DNA of 64,000 nucleotides from Alloscardovia macacae (GCF_002259705.1 NZ_MWWT01000008.1:1-64000); one strand, 5' to 3'; positions 17,746 through 27,981 are shown, counted from the first letter of the stretch. A program made the numbers and translations. Notes: a model not told the origin generated them from the letters alone.

Positions 17746-17829
17746 CTTTCCTTCCGCTGGCATGATCCAGATCAAGTACGGTCGAAGCTCCGTGCTTCCT
17801 CTCAGCCCCGCTGGGACTCCCGTGGTTCC
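17746..17829 (-). promoter_or_regulatory. TPP riboswitch (THI element)
   Basis: On the minus strand the conserved blocks are in order: ACGGGAGTCCC, GCGGGGCTGAGAGG (the pyrimidine-sensing CTGAGA), a facultative hairpin GAAGCACGGAGCTTC, then ACTTGATCTGGATCATGCC and AGCGGAAGGAAAG (the pyrophosphate-sensing half). P2 is ACGG/CCGT. The purine-rich 3' edge is also the ribosome binding site of the next gene, so control by direct occlusion is likely. Confidence 0.92.
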
Positions 17830-17913
17830 TAGTGTAGCGCGAGGGGTGGTGAGCTCGGATCCCGCCCGCCACCCGCGGCACGACCTGCAAAAAACTTCTG
17901 GGGAGCAGATACG

Positions 17914-17946
17914 AAAAGGGTCATGCGCTTCAAGCACATGACCCTT
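17914..17946 (-). terminator. Terminator of the argG-argH unit
   Basis: A stem AAGGGTCATG / CATGACCCTT with a loop of about 11 nt is followed on the minus strand by TTCG. It lies 40 bases after the argH stop and separates it from the riboswitch gene. Confidence 0.7.
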
Positions 17947-17986
17947 CCCTCTCTCAGTTCTCTGTTCTCAGTTCTTCTTAAAACTC

Positions 17987-19459
17987 TTAGAAGCTTCCTG
18001 GAGCCTTATACGCACTTCCGTCACTCGTGGACTGAGCGAACTGGGCAAGCGGAATGACTGTCTCTTCAGCGGCAGCCATCTGCTCGACCACGCGCTCGTA
18101 GGCCGTGCCGCCCTTGCCGAGGCGAGAATTGACACTACCTAAAGTGGACAGAACGGACCGTACGCCTGACGCTACCGAAGCATCGAGGAAGTCAGCGAAA
18201 ATGCTCACGTAATCCTCGTCTGTCAGATCCCACAGCTCCACGCCGCGCTCTTCCGCTACGCGGACGCACTCGCCGCTGAGCTCGTGCGCATGACGGAACG
18301 GAACCTTCTGCTTGACGAGCCATTCGGCGATGTCCGTGGCCAGAGCGAAACCAGTCGGTGCCTCGGCCTCCATACGCTCGAAGTTAAACTGCATGGTGGC
18401 CACCATGCCGGTAAAGGCAGGCAGCAGAACCAAAAGCGTATCCACCTGGTCGAAGACAGCTTCCTTATCTTCCTGCAGGTCGCGGGCATAAGCAGTAGGA
18501 AGACCCTTGAGAGTCGCGAGCAGACCAGTCAGGTCACCGATGAGACGCCCTGCCTTACCACGAGCCAGCTCAGCGATGTCCGGATTCTTCTTCTGCGGCA
18601 TGATGGACGAGCCCGTGGAGTACGCGTCATCCAGGCGTACGAAGGCGAATTCCTGCGTGTTCCAGATGATGATCTCTTCGGAAAGGCGCGAGATATCCAC
18701 TCCGAGCATGGCAGCGACGAAGGAGAACTCTGCCACGAGGTCGCGCGAAGCTGTACCATCGATGGAATTCTCCGTCACATCGCTAAAGCCGAGCTCGAGA
18801 GCCACTGCATGAGGGTCGAGTCCCAGCGTGTTCCCTGCCAGAGCACCCGAACCATACGGAGAAAAAGCTGCACGCGCATCCCAGTCCACGAGACGCTGGA
18901 TGTCTCGCATAAGCGGCCACGCGTGCGCCATAAGCTGGTGCGCCACGAGCACAGGCTGCGCGTGCTGCATGTGGGTGCGCCCTGGCATCACAGCACGGTC
19001 AGCTGCCTTCGACTGCTCGATGATGGCACGCACGAGGTCGAGCACGTCCGCCGCGATGAAGCGCGCCTGGCGGCGCAGCCACATACGGATAAGCGTGGCT
19101 ATCTGGTCATTACGCGAGCGACCAGCACGCAGCTTACCGCCGAGCTCATCTCCAGCTATAGCCAGCAGACCGCGCTCGAGAGCTGTAGCCTCATCCTCGT
19201 CGCTCTCCTGAGGAGCGAAAGCCCCCGAATCGACCTGACGCTGGAGCTCGTCGAGCGCATCTTCCATGCGCTCGAGCTCGTCAGCACTGAGGTGACCAGC
19301 GCGACCGAGAGCACGTGCATGAGCACGCGAGCCAGCGATGTCATCATCTGCCAGACGCCAGTCGAACTGAGTGGACTTACTCAGGCGTGCCAGAGCTTCG
19401 GACGGACCGGAGGTAAAACGGCCACCCCAGAGGGCGATGCCCTCGGAAGCGTGAGTCAT
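17987..19459 (-). CDS. argH: Argininosuccinate lyase
   Basis: The last arginine enzyme, splitting argininosuccinate to arginine and fumarate. It is 490 residues and of the fumarase/aspartase superfamily. The signature [11 protein letters not shown] is near residue 290; [18 protein letters not shown] opens the protein and [10 protein letters not shown] is present. The ATG follows AAAGGAG. The 78-nt spacer to argG contains a run of degenerate GCGAAAA repeats. Confidence 0.97.
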   Translation of the reverse strand: MTHASEGIALWGGRFTSGPSEALARLSKSTQFDWRLADDDIAGSRAHARALGRAGHLSADELERMEDALDELQRQVDSGAFAPQESDEDEATALERGLLAIAGDELGGKLRAGRSRNDQIATLIRMWLRRQARFIAADVLDLVRAIIEQSKAADRAVMPGRTHMQHAQPVLVAHQLMAHAWPLMRDIQRLVDWDARAAFSPYGSGALAGNTLGLDPHAVALELGFSDVTENSIDGTASRDLVAEFSFVAAMLGVDISRLSEEIIIWNTQEFAFVRLDDAYSTGSSIMPQKKNPDIAELARGKAGRLIGDLTGLLATLKGLPTAYARDLQEDKEAVFDQVDTLLVLLPAFTGMVATMQFNFERMEAEAPTGFALATDIAEWLVKQKVPFRHAHELSGECVRVAEERGVELWDLTDEDYVSIFADFLDASVASGVRSVLSTLGSVNSRLGKGGTAYERVVEQMAAAEETVIPLAQFAQSTSDGSAYKAPGSF

Positions 19460-19537
19460 GTGTATCTCCTTTATATGAGAGGACGAGGGAAAATGGACCG
19501 TGCGCGAAAACGCGAAAAGCGAAAAACGCGAAAGCGC

Positions 19538-20776
19538 TTACTGCACGTCCTGAGACGGAACTTCTACAGCGTTTCCGAACTTCACGTCGCGTGCTGCAGC
19601 CACCTTCGTAGGCAGGCCGTAAATCTCGATGAAGCCGTTCGAGGCGTTCTGGTCGAACGAATCACCGGACTCGTACGTCGCGAGGTTATAGTCATACAGT
19701 GAAGACTCGGAACGGCGGCCCACGACCACTGCGCGACCACCGTGCAGAACCATGCGGATCTCACCGGAGACGTACTGCTGCGTGTCCTCGATGAACGCAT
19801 TCAGCGACTTCACTGCAGGCGAGAACCACTGAGCGTCATAGACGAGCTCAGCCCAGCGCTTATCGATGTCCCGCTTAATGCGGTGCTGTTCGCGCTCGAG
19901 GCAGAAGTTCTCCAGCTCCTGGTGCGCGGTGATGAGCGTCACAGCACCAGGTGCTTCGTACAGCTCACGCGACTTAATGCCCACGAGGCGGTCTTCGATG
20001 AGGTCGATGCGGCCGATGCCCTGTGCGCCTGCACGACGGTTCATCTCTTCGATGGCCTGCAGAGGCGTGACGTCACGACCGTCTATCTTCACAGGAACGC
20101 CCTGCTTAAACTCGATGGTCACTTCGTCTGCCACTGGAGGGAAGGCTGGATCATCCGTGTACGAGTACACGTCCTTCGTAGGAGCATTCCATGGATCTTC
20201 GAGGTAGCCGGTCTCGATGGCGCGACCCCACACGTTCTGGTCGATGGAGTACGGGCTCTTCTCGGTCTGCTCGATAGGCAGCTTATGATTCTTCGCGTAC
20301 GCGATCTCCACGTCACGAGTCAAAGACAGGTCGCGGATAGGGCTGATGGCAGACAGGGTCGGGTCGATGGACTGAATGGAGACCTCGAAACGCACCTGGT
20401 CGTTCCCCTTACCGGTGCAGCCGTGGGCTATGGTATCTGCGCCGAACTGATGTGCGGCACGCACGAGATGCTTCGTGATGAGCGGACGCGAGATGGCAGA
20501 AACCAGTGGGTACACGCCTTCATACATGGCATTCGCCTTCAGAGCGCGCATGCAGTACTCGTCTGCAAACTCGTCGCGCGCATCTACGATGTACGACTCG
20601 ACTGCGCCACATGCCAGTGCACGTGCGCGGATGGCTTCGAGACGCTCGCCACCCTGGCCTACGTCGAGGGATACGGCCACGACGTCCTTACCCGTGCGGT
20701 CTTTCAGGAACGGGATGGCCACAGAGGTGTCCAGGCCACCGGAGTAAGCCAGAACGATGCGGTTCTTATCAGACAT
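19538..20776 (-). CDS. argG: Argininosuccinate synthase
   Basis: This 412-residue enzyme ligates citrulline and aspartate with ATP. The PP-loop is [12 protein letters not shown] near residue 9, followed by [14 protein letters not shown]. Length is typical. The ATG follows GAAAGGG. It is separated from argR by 227 nt of repeat-rich sequence, so it may have its own promoter; TTTATAGATTTACATAAA about 20 nt upstream is AT-rich and partly palindromic. Confidence 0.97.
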   Translation of the reverse strand: MSDKNRIVLAYSGGLDTSVAIPFLKDRTGKDVVAVSLDVGQGGERLEAIRARALACGAVESYIVDARDEFADEYCMRALKANAMYEGVYPLVSAISRPLITKHLVRAAHQFGADTIAHGCTGKGNDQVRFEVSIQSIDPTLSAISPIRDLSLTRDVEIAYAKNHKLPIEQTEKSPYSIDQNVWGRAIETGYLEDPWNAPTKDVYSYTDDPAFPPVADEVTIEFKQGVPVKIDGRDVTPLQAIEEMNRRAGAQGIGRIDLIEDRLVGIKSRELYEAPGAVTLITAHQELENFCLEREQHRIKRDIDKRWAELVYDAQWFSPAVKSLNAFIEDTQQYVSGEIRMVLHGGRAVVVGRRSESSLYDYNLATYESGDSFDQNASNGFIEIYGLPTKVAAARDVKFGNAVEVPSQDVQ

Positions 20777-20820
20777 AACTGCCCTTTCTTCTGTTTTATG
20801 TAAATCTATAAATCTTTAGG

Positions 20821-20897
20821 TTTTCGCGCGGTTTTTTTCGCACGGTTTTTACGCGCGGTTTTACACGCGGTGTATGCGGGTATACGCGCGGTTTTGC
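20821..20897. repeat. Degenerate CGCGCGGTTTT repeats, argG-argR spacer
   Basis: Five imperfect copies of C(G/A)CGCGGTTTT(T/A), 12-21 nt apart, fill the spacer between argR and argG. The bases on either side of each copy vary. Confidence 0.7.
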
Positions 20898-21003
20898 GTG
20901 AACGCGAGAGGTCCATTCTTCCTCTGCTGAACCAGTTCTTCTCTGGTTCTATTCTACGCTCACCACGGTATGTACCGGCTCGTCGGAATCGACCGTTCCG
21001 CGT

Positions 21004-21648
21004 CTACTTCTCCGCGCCCACCATGCTCATAAGCCAGTCCATCTTTTCCTGCGCAGCAGCATTATCCGTGGTTATCATCATAACGGTGTCATCCCCCGCT
21101 ATAGTGCCCGCCACATGGTCGATGGGGTACTTATCTATGGCGCTGGCCACATACTGTGCAGCTCCTGGAGGCGTGTGGATGACCACGAGGTTCTGCGCGC
21201 ATACCACTTTCGTAATGAGCGAGCCTATGACCTTCGCCAGCTGAGTATGCCGACGCGCCACCGGAGTAAAAATATCCACATGCTGAGATGCCCGAGCCCC
21301 CGCACCAGCTCTCGAACCTGCCCGAGCCCCCACGCCAGCGCCCGCTCCAGCGCCCGCTCCATGCGCTGCGCTGTTACGGCGGTCCTGCTCACACGTTATC
21401 TCGTCGAGCATAACCTTCTCAAGAGGACTTTGCGTAGGAACAGCGTAGGCGAAGTCTCCTTCCTGCGTGCGCACTTTACTCGCACGCAGGTCATCGAGGT
21501 CACGGCTGAGCGTGGCCTGAGTTACCTGGATACCTTCTTCTGCGAGCAAGCTCACGAGCTGCTGCTGAGACTTGACGACATACTGTCCCAGTAGCTGCTC
21601 GATAACGCTCAGGCGCGCTGTCCGTGTGGACGGTATTCCTGCATTCAT
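21004..21648 (-). CDS. argR: Arginine repressor ArgR with inserted Gly/Ala linker
   Basis: This 214-residue regulator senses arginine and represses the pathway. The N-terminal winged helix spans about residues 10-75 (QQLVSLLAEEGIQVTQATLSRDLDDL). The C-terminal hexamer/arginine domain (AKVIGSLITKVV, TPPGAAQYVASAID, GTIAGDDTVMMIT) starts near residue 130. Between them lies a roughly 29-residue insert of Gly, Ala, Arg and Ser that ordinary ArgR (150-170 residues) lacks. I chose the ATG at 21648 (GGAG ten nt before); the longer frame overlaps argF. Confidence 0.94.
   Translation of the reverse strand: MNAGIPSTRTARLSVIEQLLGQYVVKSQQQLVSLLAEEGIQVTQATLSRDLDDLRASKVRTQEGDFAYAVPTQSPLEKVMLDEITCEQDRRNSAAHGAGAGAGAGVGARAGSRAGAGARASQHVDIFTPVARRHTQLAKVIGSLITKVVCAQNLVVIHTPPGAAQYVASAIDKYPIDHVAGTIAGDDTVMMITTDNAAAQEKMDWLMSMVGAEK
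21286..21372. repeat. Low-complexity linker repeat in argR
   Basis: On the plus strand this stretch is made of imperfect copies of GCCCGAGCCCCC and GCGCCCGCTCCA words, encoding the GAGAGA/ARAGSRAG linker of ArgR. Confidence 0.7.
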
Positions 21649-21679
21649 AACGTCTGCACTCCGCTCTGTTCCTGCCGGC

Positions 21680-22660
21680 TTACTGCGCGTCCACGCCTGC
21701 AAGCAGGCTCATATCCCCACGCTGCTGAGCGATGAGCCAAGTGAGCAGAGCCTTCTGCGCGTGCAGACGGTTTTCTGCCTCGTCCCAGACCACGGACTGT
21801 GGTCCGTCGATGACGCTCGCAGTTACTTCCTTACCACGGTATGCTGGCAGGCAGTGCTGGAAGAGCGCATCTGGCTTTGCTGCTGCCATGAGTTCGTCGT
21901 TCACCTGGTACTTCCAGAATGGCTTCGAGCGCAGCTCATACTGTGCTTCCTCACCCATGGAGACCCACGTGTCGGTGAAGATGCAGTCTGCATCCTTCAC
22001 TGCCTCATACGGGTCTGTAGTGACGAGGATAGATCCGCCATTTTCTGCGGCGATACGCTCGGCATCCGCCACGATGTCTGGGCGTGGAAGGAAGCCCTGC
22101 GGACCCGCCACGCGCACGTGCATGCCCGCCACAGCGCCTGCCAGAAGGTAGGAGTGAGACATGTTATTCGCCGCGTCTCCCACGTAGGCGATGGTCATGC
22201 CCTCGAGCGCGTCCACACCACCCTTATGCTGGGCGAGTGTGAGGAAGTCCGCGAGCACCTGGCACGGATGGAAATCATCCGTAAGCGCGTTTATCACAGG
22301 AACGGTGGCGTAGCGTGCCATTTCTTCCACGCGGTCCTGCCCGAAAGTACGCCACACGAGCGCGGAGGTCATGCGCGTGAGCACGCGTGTGGTATCCGCC
22401 ACTGGCTCGCCGCGTCCGAGCTGAGAACCGTTCTTATCGATGACGAGTGGGTATCCGCCCAGCTCCGCCACACCCGTGGAGAAGCTAGCGCGCGTGCGCG
22501 TGCTCGGCTTATCGAAAATGATAGATACGCCCTGTGGCCCTTCAAAAGGGCGAGCCAGGAAGCGGTTCTTCTGGAATGCGAGGCCCAGCTTGAGGATGGT
22601 TTTCTGCTCGTCATGCGAGATGTCGTCATCGCGCAGCATGTGGCGCAGCTGTCCGGTCAT
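21680..22660 (-). CDS. argF: Ornithine carbamoyltransferase
   Basis: This 326-residue enzyme makes citrulline from ornithine and carbamoyl phosphate. The carbamoyl-phosphate site FDKPSTRTRASF is near residue 52 and HCLPAYRG near residue 268. The ATG follows AGGAGACACGC. It is the fifth gene of argCJBDFR. The next gene, argR, starts 31 nt after its stop. It could in principle be a catabolic arcB, but the biosynthetic context argues for argF. Confidence 0.96.
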   Translation of the reverse strand: MTGQLRHMLRDDDISHDEQKTILKLGLAFQKNRFLARPFEGPQGVSIIFDKPSTRTRASFSTGVAELGGYPLVIDKNGSQLGRGEPVADTTRVLTRMTSALVWRTFGQDRVEEMARYATVPVINALTDDFHPCQVLADFLTLAQHKGGVDALEGMTIAYVGDAANNMSHSYLLAGAVAGMHVRVAGPQGFLPRPDIVADAERIAAENGGSILVTTDPYEAVKDADCIFTDTWVSMGEEAQYELRSKPFWKYQVNDELMAAAKPDALFQHCLPAYRGKEVTASVIDGPQSVVWDEAENRLHAQKALLTWLIAQQRGDMSLLAGVDAQ

Positions 22661-22704
22661 GCGTGTCTCCTTCTGTTTTCTCTGCGTTTTTGTATATATC
22701 CAAT

Positions 22705-23952
22705 TTAATCGTTCGGCAGGTCATCTGGCACCTGCATGAGGATAGCACATCCTTCGCGTACTTCGTCTTCGCTCACGTTCAGAGGTGGCGCCATACGAAT
22801 GGCATTCGGTGCTACTGCGTTCACGATGAGGCCATGCTCGAGTGCCCAGTCCGCCACTGCATGCGCGCACGGATGGGAAAGCTCTACAGCGTTTAAGAGT
22901 CCTGCTCCACGCACCGAGACGAAGAGCGGATTCTCGCTCTGCGCGAGAGTGTCTCGCAGCTGCTGGCCGCGAGCGCGCGTATTCTCGAGCAGATTCTCGT
23001 CTTCGATGATGCTCACGGTGGCCATGCCCGCTGCTGTGGCCAGAGGATTTCCCGCGAAGGTGGATCCGTGCGAGCCTGGGGTGAAGAGCGAGGATACTTT
23101 TTCTCCGAAGCTGATGAGTCCGCCCATAGGGAAGCCTCCTGCCACACCCTTCGCGAAGGAGATGGCGTCTGGAGTGACCCCACCACTGAGTGTCTCATCC
23201 TGGAAGGCGAACCAGTGTCCCGTGCGTCCCATTCCCGTCTGAACTTCATCGATAACGAGGAGTGCATCATGCTCGTCGCACAGTGCTCGTGCTGCCTTCA
23301 CGAAGTCCGCTCCCACAGGAAGTACGCCTGCTTCACCCTGGATGAGCTCCATAATGATGCCCGCTACAGGACCACGTTCGAAAGCCTCTGTGAGTGCATC
23401 CACATTCCCCGCTTCGACGAACTCCACATTCGGAAGCAGTGGGTTATAGGGTTCGCGGATGACTGGCTTCCATGTCACGCTGAGCGCTCCGAGGGTGCGT
23501 CCGTGGAAGCTATGTGTAAGCGCGAGGATACGGGCCGACTCACCCACTCCACGCGCATCGGCATGAAGCTTCATGAGCTTGAGCGCTGCCTCGTTTCCTT
23601 CTGTACCCGAGTTACCGAAGTAGACACGAGAGCCTTCTGGAGCTCCTGCGAGTTCGATGAGCTTCGTGGCGAGGCTTATCTGAGGAACGGTAGCGAAGTA
23701 ATTCGAGGTATGAGCTATCTTTGCCGCTTGTTCAGCTACAGCCTGTGCCCATACTGGGTGATTATATCCCACGGAATTCACGGCTATGCCCGCGAGGAAG
23801 TCGAGGTATTTCTTTCCTTCTACATCCCACACATGCGAGCCCTGACCGTGGTCGAGGACACGCAGTGGTGTGCCGAACACATTCATATGATGCTCGCTAT
23901 ACGCGTGCAGAAGCTCGTCTTCGTTCTGATTCGAGTATGTCGTATCTGTCAT
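22705..23952 (-). CDS. argD: Acetylornithine aminotransferase
   Basis: A class III PLP aminotransferase of 415 residues that converts N-acetylglutamate semialdehyde to N-acetylornithine. PLP-binding segments are NSGTEGNEAALKL, LVIDEVQTGMGRTG, and the lysine in AISFAKGVAGGFPMGG near residue 255. Its ATG shares one base with the argB stop (TAATG), so the genes are coupled. Members can also serve in lysine synthesis. Confidence 0.96.
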   Translation of the reverse strand: MTDTTYSNQNEDELLHAYSEHHMNVFGTPLRVLDHGQGSHVWDVEGKKYLDFLAGIAVNSVGYNHPVWAQAVAEQAAKIAHTSNYFATVPQISLATKLIELAGAPEGSRVYFGNSGTEGNEAALKLMKLHADARGVGESARILALTHSFHGRTLGALSVTWKPVIREPYNPLLPNVEFVEAGNVDALTEAFERGPVAGIIMELIQGEAGVLPVGADFVKAARALCDEHDALLVIDEVQTGMGRTGHWFAFQDETLSGGVTPDAISFAKGVAGGFPMGGLISFGEKVSSLFTPGSHGSTFAGNPLATAAGMATVSIIEDENLLENTRARGQQLRDTLAQSENPLFVSVRGAGLLNAVELSHPCAHAVADWALEHGLIVNAVAPNAIRMAPPLNVSEDEVREGCAILMQVPDDLPND

Positions 23953-24911
23953 TATGCTTTACTCCTCCTGCTCATGCCTTCACCCTCGACCACCATCGTG
24001 CCTATGCCTGCCGTGGTGAATATCTCGTTTAAGATGGAATGCTTCTTTCGTCCATCGATGATGTGAGCCTGCTTCACTCCCCCGTCGAGAGCGCGGATGC
24101 ACGCCTCCATCTTCGGGCGCATCCCGCTTTCGAGCTGCGGAAGCAGCTCACGGAGTGTCTCCACGCCTATCTCTTTGACCAGAGAAGTCTTATCTGGCCA
24201 GTTCGAGTAGAGCCCCTCCACGTCGGTCAGAATGATGAGCTTTCGCGCCCCCAGTGCCACAGCGAGCGCGGCAGCCGCTGTATCTGCGTTCACATTCAGC
24301 ACCTGCGTCGGATCATCTTCATCCGGCGCTACAGAGGACACCACAGGAATGCGATTCGAGGCGATAAGGTCTTCGACAGCGCTGGCATCCACGCTGACTA
24401 CGTCTCCCACAAAGCCCACGTCCACGCGTTCGCCATCCACTATGGGCATACGCTGAGCAGCGGAGAAGAGTCCTCCGTCTTCACCGGACAAGCCCACAGC
24501 ATAGGGACCATACGAGTTAATCAGACCTACGAGTTCACGGGAGACTTTTCCCGTAAGCACCATACGCACGATGTCCATGGTTTCTTCGTTCGTCACACGC
24601 AGTCCGCCACGGAACTGTGGCGTGATGCCTACAGTGCTGAGCATCTCATTTATCTGAGGACCGCCACCGTGCACCACCACAGGATGCAGACCGAGCTGAC
24701 GCAGGAAGACCATATCTTCAGCAAAAGCTTCTCGCAGTTCATCGCTGACCATGGCGTTTCCACCATATTTGACCACCACGAGGGAATCTGTGAATTTCTG
24801 CAGCCACGGAAGCATCTCGAGGAGCACTTCTGCTTTCTGACTATCCGTGAGATCCTCATGAACGTCAAAGGCATGAAAAGGTTCGTTTGTATTTTCTCGT
24901 ATTTCCACCAT
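23952..24911 (-). CDS. argB: Acetylglutamate kinase
   Basis: This 319-residue amino-acid kinase phosphorylates N-acetylglutamate, usually the feedback-controlled step. Visible are [10 protein letters not shown] near residue 45, [10 protein letters not shown] near residue 80 and [13 protein letters not shown] in the second half. The extended N-terminal helix before KYGGN is the feature that allows the hexameric, arginine-inhibited form (known for the family; inference here). The ATG follows GAGGAA. Confidence 0.96.
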   Translation of the reverse strand: MVEIRENTNEPFHAFDVHEDLTDSQKAEVLLEMLPWLQKFTDSLVVVKYGGNAMVSDELREAFAEDMVFLRQLGLHPVVVHGGGPQINEMLSTVGITPQFRGGLRVTNEETMDIVRMVLTGKVSRELVGLINSYGPYAVGLSGEDGGLFSAAQRMPIVDGERVDVGFVGDVVSVDASAVEDLIASNRIPVVSSVAPDEDDPTQVLNVNADTAAAALAVALGARKLIILTDVEGLYSNWPDKTSLVKEIGVETLRELLPQLESGMRPKMEACIRALDGGVKQAHIIDGRKKHSILNEIFTTAGIGTMVVEGEGMSRRSKA

Positions 24912-24925
24912 ATGTCTCGTTCCTC

Positions 24926-26104
24926 TTAAGACTCGTAGTCAGCATTAATATGCACGTAGTCGAGAGTCAAGTCATCAGTCCATACTGTCGCTTCAGCGGT
25001 GCCGGAAGTGCCGAGGTCGATATCGATGTGCACTTCGCGCTCCGCCATGGACACGAGTTCACGGCTCTGCCCTGGCTTTCCGCCATCACACACGCGAATC
25101 CCGTTTATATCCACGGTGACGTTATTCGGATCAAATGCAGCCACATCTTCTGGCACAGTACCGAGAGACGAGACTACACGTCCCCAGTTCGGATCATTTC
25201 CATAAATGGCACACTTGAGCAGGTTCGACGCAGACACTGCGCGTCCACAGGCCAGCGCAGCCTCGTAGCTTTCTGCTCCCGTCACACGAACGCGGATGTC
25301 ATGCGAAGAGCCTTCTCCATCGCCTATAATCTGCCGTGCCAGGCTCGCACACGCCTGAGCCACGAGAGCTTTAAACTCGTCCACGTCTGGCTCTACTCCA
25401 CTGGCTCCCGAAGCGAGAAGAATGACAGTATCATTCGTGGACATGCATCCATCCACATCGATGCAGTCGAAGCTCGTGCTCGTTCCCGTTTTCAGAGCCT
25501 CCTGAGCGAGTTCAGAGCTTACCACAGCATCCGTGGTAATGACACTAATCATGGTGGCCAGCTGTGGGGCTATCATGCCCGAGCCTTTTACCATACCACC
25601 CATACGGTATCCCGTACCATCCAGGGTGACGGTCTTCGGCTTTGTATCCGTGGTCATAATGGCCTCAGCAGCAGCCTGACCGGCAGCTTCATCTGAAGCC
25701 AGAGCCCCTGCAGCCTTCGTCACACCAGCAAACACAGCGTCTAAAGGAAGCAGCTCACCGATAAGACCAGTGGACGCCACGAGGACATCCTCGCTCGCGA
25801 AGTCCGAGCCCAGAACTGAGGCTGCATGAGCAGCAGTCTCGTATACCTGGGCGAGTCCTGTCTCGCCCGTACACGCATTCGCTCCACCGGAGTTAATCAC
25901 CATAGCCTTCGCGCGTCCAGACGCTACCACTCCACGCGAGTACTGGACTGGAGCTGCCGCGAAGCGATTCGCCGTAAAAACGCCAGCCGCCACGAAAAGC
26001 GGCCCCTCATTCACGACGAGCGTTACATCCTTTTTCCCTGGTACGGAAGATATACCTCCGCGCACTCCTGCAGTGCTAAATCCTTGCGCATAGACGACGC
26101 TCAT
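24926..26104 (-). CDS. argJ: Glutamate N-acetyltransferase / amino-acid acetyltransferase ArgJ
   Basis: This 392-residue protein moves the acetyl group from acetylornithine back to glutamate, closing the acetyl cycle. It self-cleaves before the Thr of [12 protein letters not shown] (near residue 184). [15 protein letters not shown] and [10 protein letters not shown] are family landmarks. The ATG overlaps the argC stop (ATGA). Whether it also uses acetyl-CoA cannot be decided from sequence; no separate argA is in the window. Confidence 0.96.
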   Translation of the reverse strand: MSVVYAQGFSTAGVRGGISSVPGKKDVTLVVNEGPLFVAAGVFTANRFAAAPVQYSRGVVASGRAKAMVINSGGANACTGETGLAQVYETAAHAASVLGSDFASEDVLVASTGLIGELLPLDAVFAGVTKAAGALASDEAAGQAAAEAIMTTDTKPKTVTLDGTGYRMGGMVKGSGMIAPQLATMISVITTDAVVSSELAQEALKTGTSTSFDCIDVDGCMSTNDTVILLASGASGVEPDVDEFKALVAQACASLARQIIGDGEGSSHDIRVRVTGAESYEAALACGRAVSASNLLKCAIYGNDPNWGRVVSSLGTVPEDVAAFDPNNVTVDINGIRVCDGGKPGQSRELVSMAEREVHIDIDLGTSGTAEATVWTDDLTLDYVHINADYES

Positions 26105-27201
26105 GGTGCCACTCCTATCACTGTCAGTCCCGCATCTTCTGGTAAGCCGAGAGCTATGTTCAGGGACTGAATGGCCTGGCCAGCCGTCCCTCGATTCAGA
26201 TTATCTATGGCGCTGAACGCATAGAGCAGTCCCGCGCGCTCATCCACAGCCACCTGGATATGTGCTGCATTCGAACCGAGCACATTCCCCGTAGCAGGCA
26301 GCTGTCCTGCCGGCAGCACCTGCATAAACATCTGGTCTGCATACACACGTTCATACAGCGCGCGAATGCTCTCTTCACCGAGCTCACGCCCCGCATCCGT
26401 CAGAGGGGCGCTCACGGTGGCCATAATGCCCCGTGCCATAGGCGCGAGTACCGGCGTGAACCCGAGACTAAAAGAGTCTGCTCCAGTCCCACCACTAAGT
26501 CCGCACGCGTGGGCGAAGTTCTGCTTAATCTCAGGAATATGGCGGTGTGTACCACCCACACCATACGCCACAGCGGATCCCAAAGCCTCAGACGCCAGTA
26601 GGTTCACTCGCCCGAGCTTCTTTCCTGCTCCGGAGTACCCCACCACGAGGTTCGCCACGACGTCATGCGTCACAAGTCCTGCAGCCAGTGCCGGCTGCAT
26701 GGCGAGCGTGGTGGCTGTAACATTACATCCTGGACCTGCGATGCGCGTGGCCCCTGCAAGTTCCGAGCGCTGGAAATCATGCCCAGACACCCCCGTCATG
26801 AGCTCTGGCATACCATACGTCCAGTGGGAGAAATACTGACCACCATAATATGCATCCCAGTCTTCCTGAGACTCCAGACGGTGGTCCGCTCCGAGGTCTA
26901 CCACCACCTGAACATCGTGAAGTTCAGCTGCCAGAGCGCCGGAAGCACCATGCGGAAGAGCGAGGATAACCACATCATGACCGCTGAGCACTTCAGCAGT
27001 GGTGTCCTCGATAACGAGTCCAGCAAGGGATGGAATATGCGGCGCCCACTTACCGAGCGTATCCCCTACAGACGAGTGCCCTGTGACGCACGTGACAGTA
27101 AAATTCGGGTGCATGGCCAGAATGCGCAGGGCTTCTCCCCCTGCGTACCCCGTCGCGCCTGCCACCGCGACTGTATAGGTATGATCCACTTCCGTATGCA
27201 T
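26101..27201 (-). CDS. argC: N-acetyl-gamma-glutamyl-phosphate reductase
   Basis: This 366-residue NADPH enzyme makes N-acetylglutamate semialdehyde. The nucleotide fold begins VAVAGATGYAGGEALRIL near residue 12, and the active-site cysteine is in RIAGPGCNVTAT near residue 158. It is the first gene of the argCJBDFR operon. The ATG follows AGCAGGTG in a short leader, with an ARG-box-like palindrome over the -10 element. Confidence 0.96.
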   Translation of the reverse strand: MHTEVDHTYTVAVAGATGYAGGEALRILAMHPNFTVTCVTGHSSVGDTLGKWAPHIPSLAGLVIEDTTAEVLSGHDVVILALPHGASGALAAELHDVQVVVDLGADHRLESQEDWDAYYGGQYFSHWTYGMPELMTGVSGHDFQRSELAGATRIAGPGCNVTATTLAMQPALAAGLVTHDVVANLVVGYSGAGKKLGRVNLLASEALGSAVAYGVGGTHRHIPEIKQNFAHACGLSGGTGADSFSLGFTPVLAPMARGIMATVSAPLTDAGRELGEESIRALYERVYADQMFMQVLPAGQLPATGNVLGSNAAHIQVAVDERAGLLYAFSAIDNLNRGTAGQAIQSLNIALGLPEDAGLTVIGVAP

Positions 27202-27210
27202 AATTACACC

Positions 27211-27240
27211 TGCTTATTCATCGTATTGTATAAGTATGCA
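27211..27240 (-). promoter_or_regulatory. argC promoter with ARG-box-like operator
   Basis: The minus strand reads TGCATACTTATACA (27227-27240), a palindrome of TGCATA and TATACA like known ARG boxes. It overlaps a TACAAT -10 element (27225-27230). A second half-site TGAATAAGCA lies 7 nt downstream, the usual pairing for an ArgR hexamer. This places ArgR repression directly on the promoter. Confidence 0.65.
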
Positions 27241-27281
27241 CTCTATGCACGACGACGACACGCGGACTTCAGCCAGCATAG

Positions 27282-27319
27282 AAAAAGGGCGGTAGAGAAT
27301 CCGAAGACCCCTACCGCCC
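27282..27319 (-). terminator. Terminator after the pheS-pheT-membrane protein unit
   Basis: A 9-bp perfect stem (GGGCGGTAG / CTACCGCCC) with a 15-nt loop is followed by TTTTTC on the minus strand. It separates the phe genes from the argC promoter. Confidence 0.85.
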
Positions 27320-27353
27320 CGTATAAGACACTGACCGCGACTTCGCTCGGGAG

Positions 27354-27965
27354 CTACGCCTGCAGAGACTGTAATTGCCCCTGAGCCCACTCAAGCAGCA
27401 TCCGCGCGAACTCCACCTCGGTCGTATTCGTCACCATAAGATAGATGTACAGGCCTATCTGCGCCGCACACAGCACAAGCGCGACGATGGCCAGCGCCCG
27501 GCCTTTCATGTGCAGACGGCGCGTGCGGCCGAGCGAGAGGATGCCGAAGAACAGCGCGAGCGGTGCCGTGGCCGAGAAGAACGCGCCGATGAACGCGAGA
27601 ACTGCATAAAAGTCCCAGCGTCCATACAGCGGATTCTTCTTCGGGTCGTCCGGGTCGAACTCCTGAATAGGCAGCGGCTGACCGTTCATGTTATAGAACT
27701 GAATGCCCGGCGCCTGCTGATTCTGCGCATTCTGCTCGTCCGAGTCCACCGGCGCGTTCTGGCGAGCCGAGTCCGGCTGAGCGTCTGGCGCGAACGGATT
27801 GCGCGCGCCACGACGGGCTTTGCGCTCGTCGTCTGCCTTACGCTCTTCCGGCTTCCCATACACGTACGGATCCCAGCCCGGGAATTCCGCGCGCATACGG
27901 CCGTACGCCTTTCCGTTATCCACGGTCTGAGCGTCATCCTTCTTTTCGGTCAATTCATCCGTCAC
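27354..27965 (-). CDS. Small membrane protein with disordered N-terminus (DUF4190-like)
   Basis: A 203-residue protein. The first 110 residues are hydrophilic and rich in Asp, Gln, Asn and Arg. Two to three membrane segments follow (FYAVLAFIGAFFSATAPLALFFGIL; ALAIVALVLCAAQIGLYIYLMV), with a GILSLGRTRR loop between them, as in DUF4190-type proteins of actinobacteria. The ORF start is GTG at 27965, 16 nt after the pheT stop, with GGGAG six nt before it; earlier ATGs lie in pheT. Function unknown. Confidence 0.78.
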   Translation of the reverse strand: MTDELTEKKDDAQTVDNGKAYGRMRAEFPGWDPYVYGKPEERKADDERKARRGARNPFAPDAQPDSARQNAPVDSDEQNAQNQQAPGIQFYNMNGQPLPIQEFDPDDPKKNPLYGRWDFYAVLAFIGAFFSATAPLALFFGILSLGRTRRLHMKGRALAIVALVLCAAQIGLYIYLMVTNTTEVEFARMLLEWAQGQLQSLQA

Positions 27966-27981
27966 CTTCAGCTCCCTTCCT

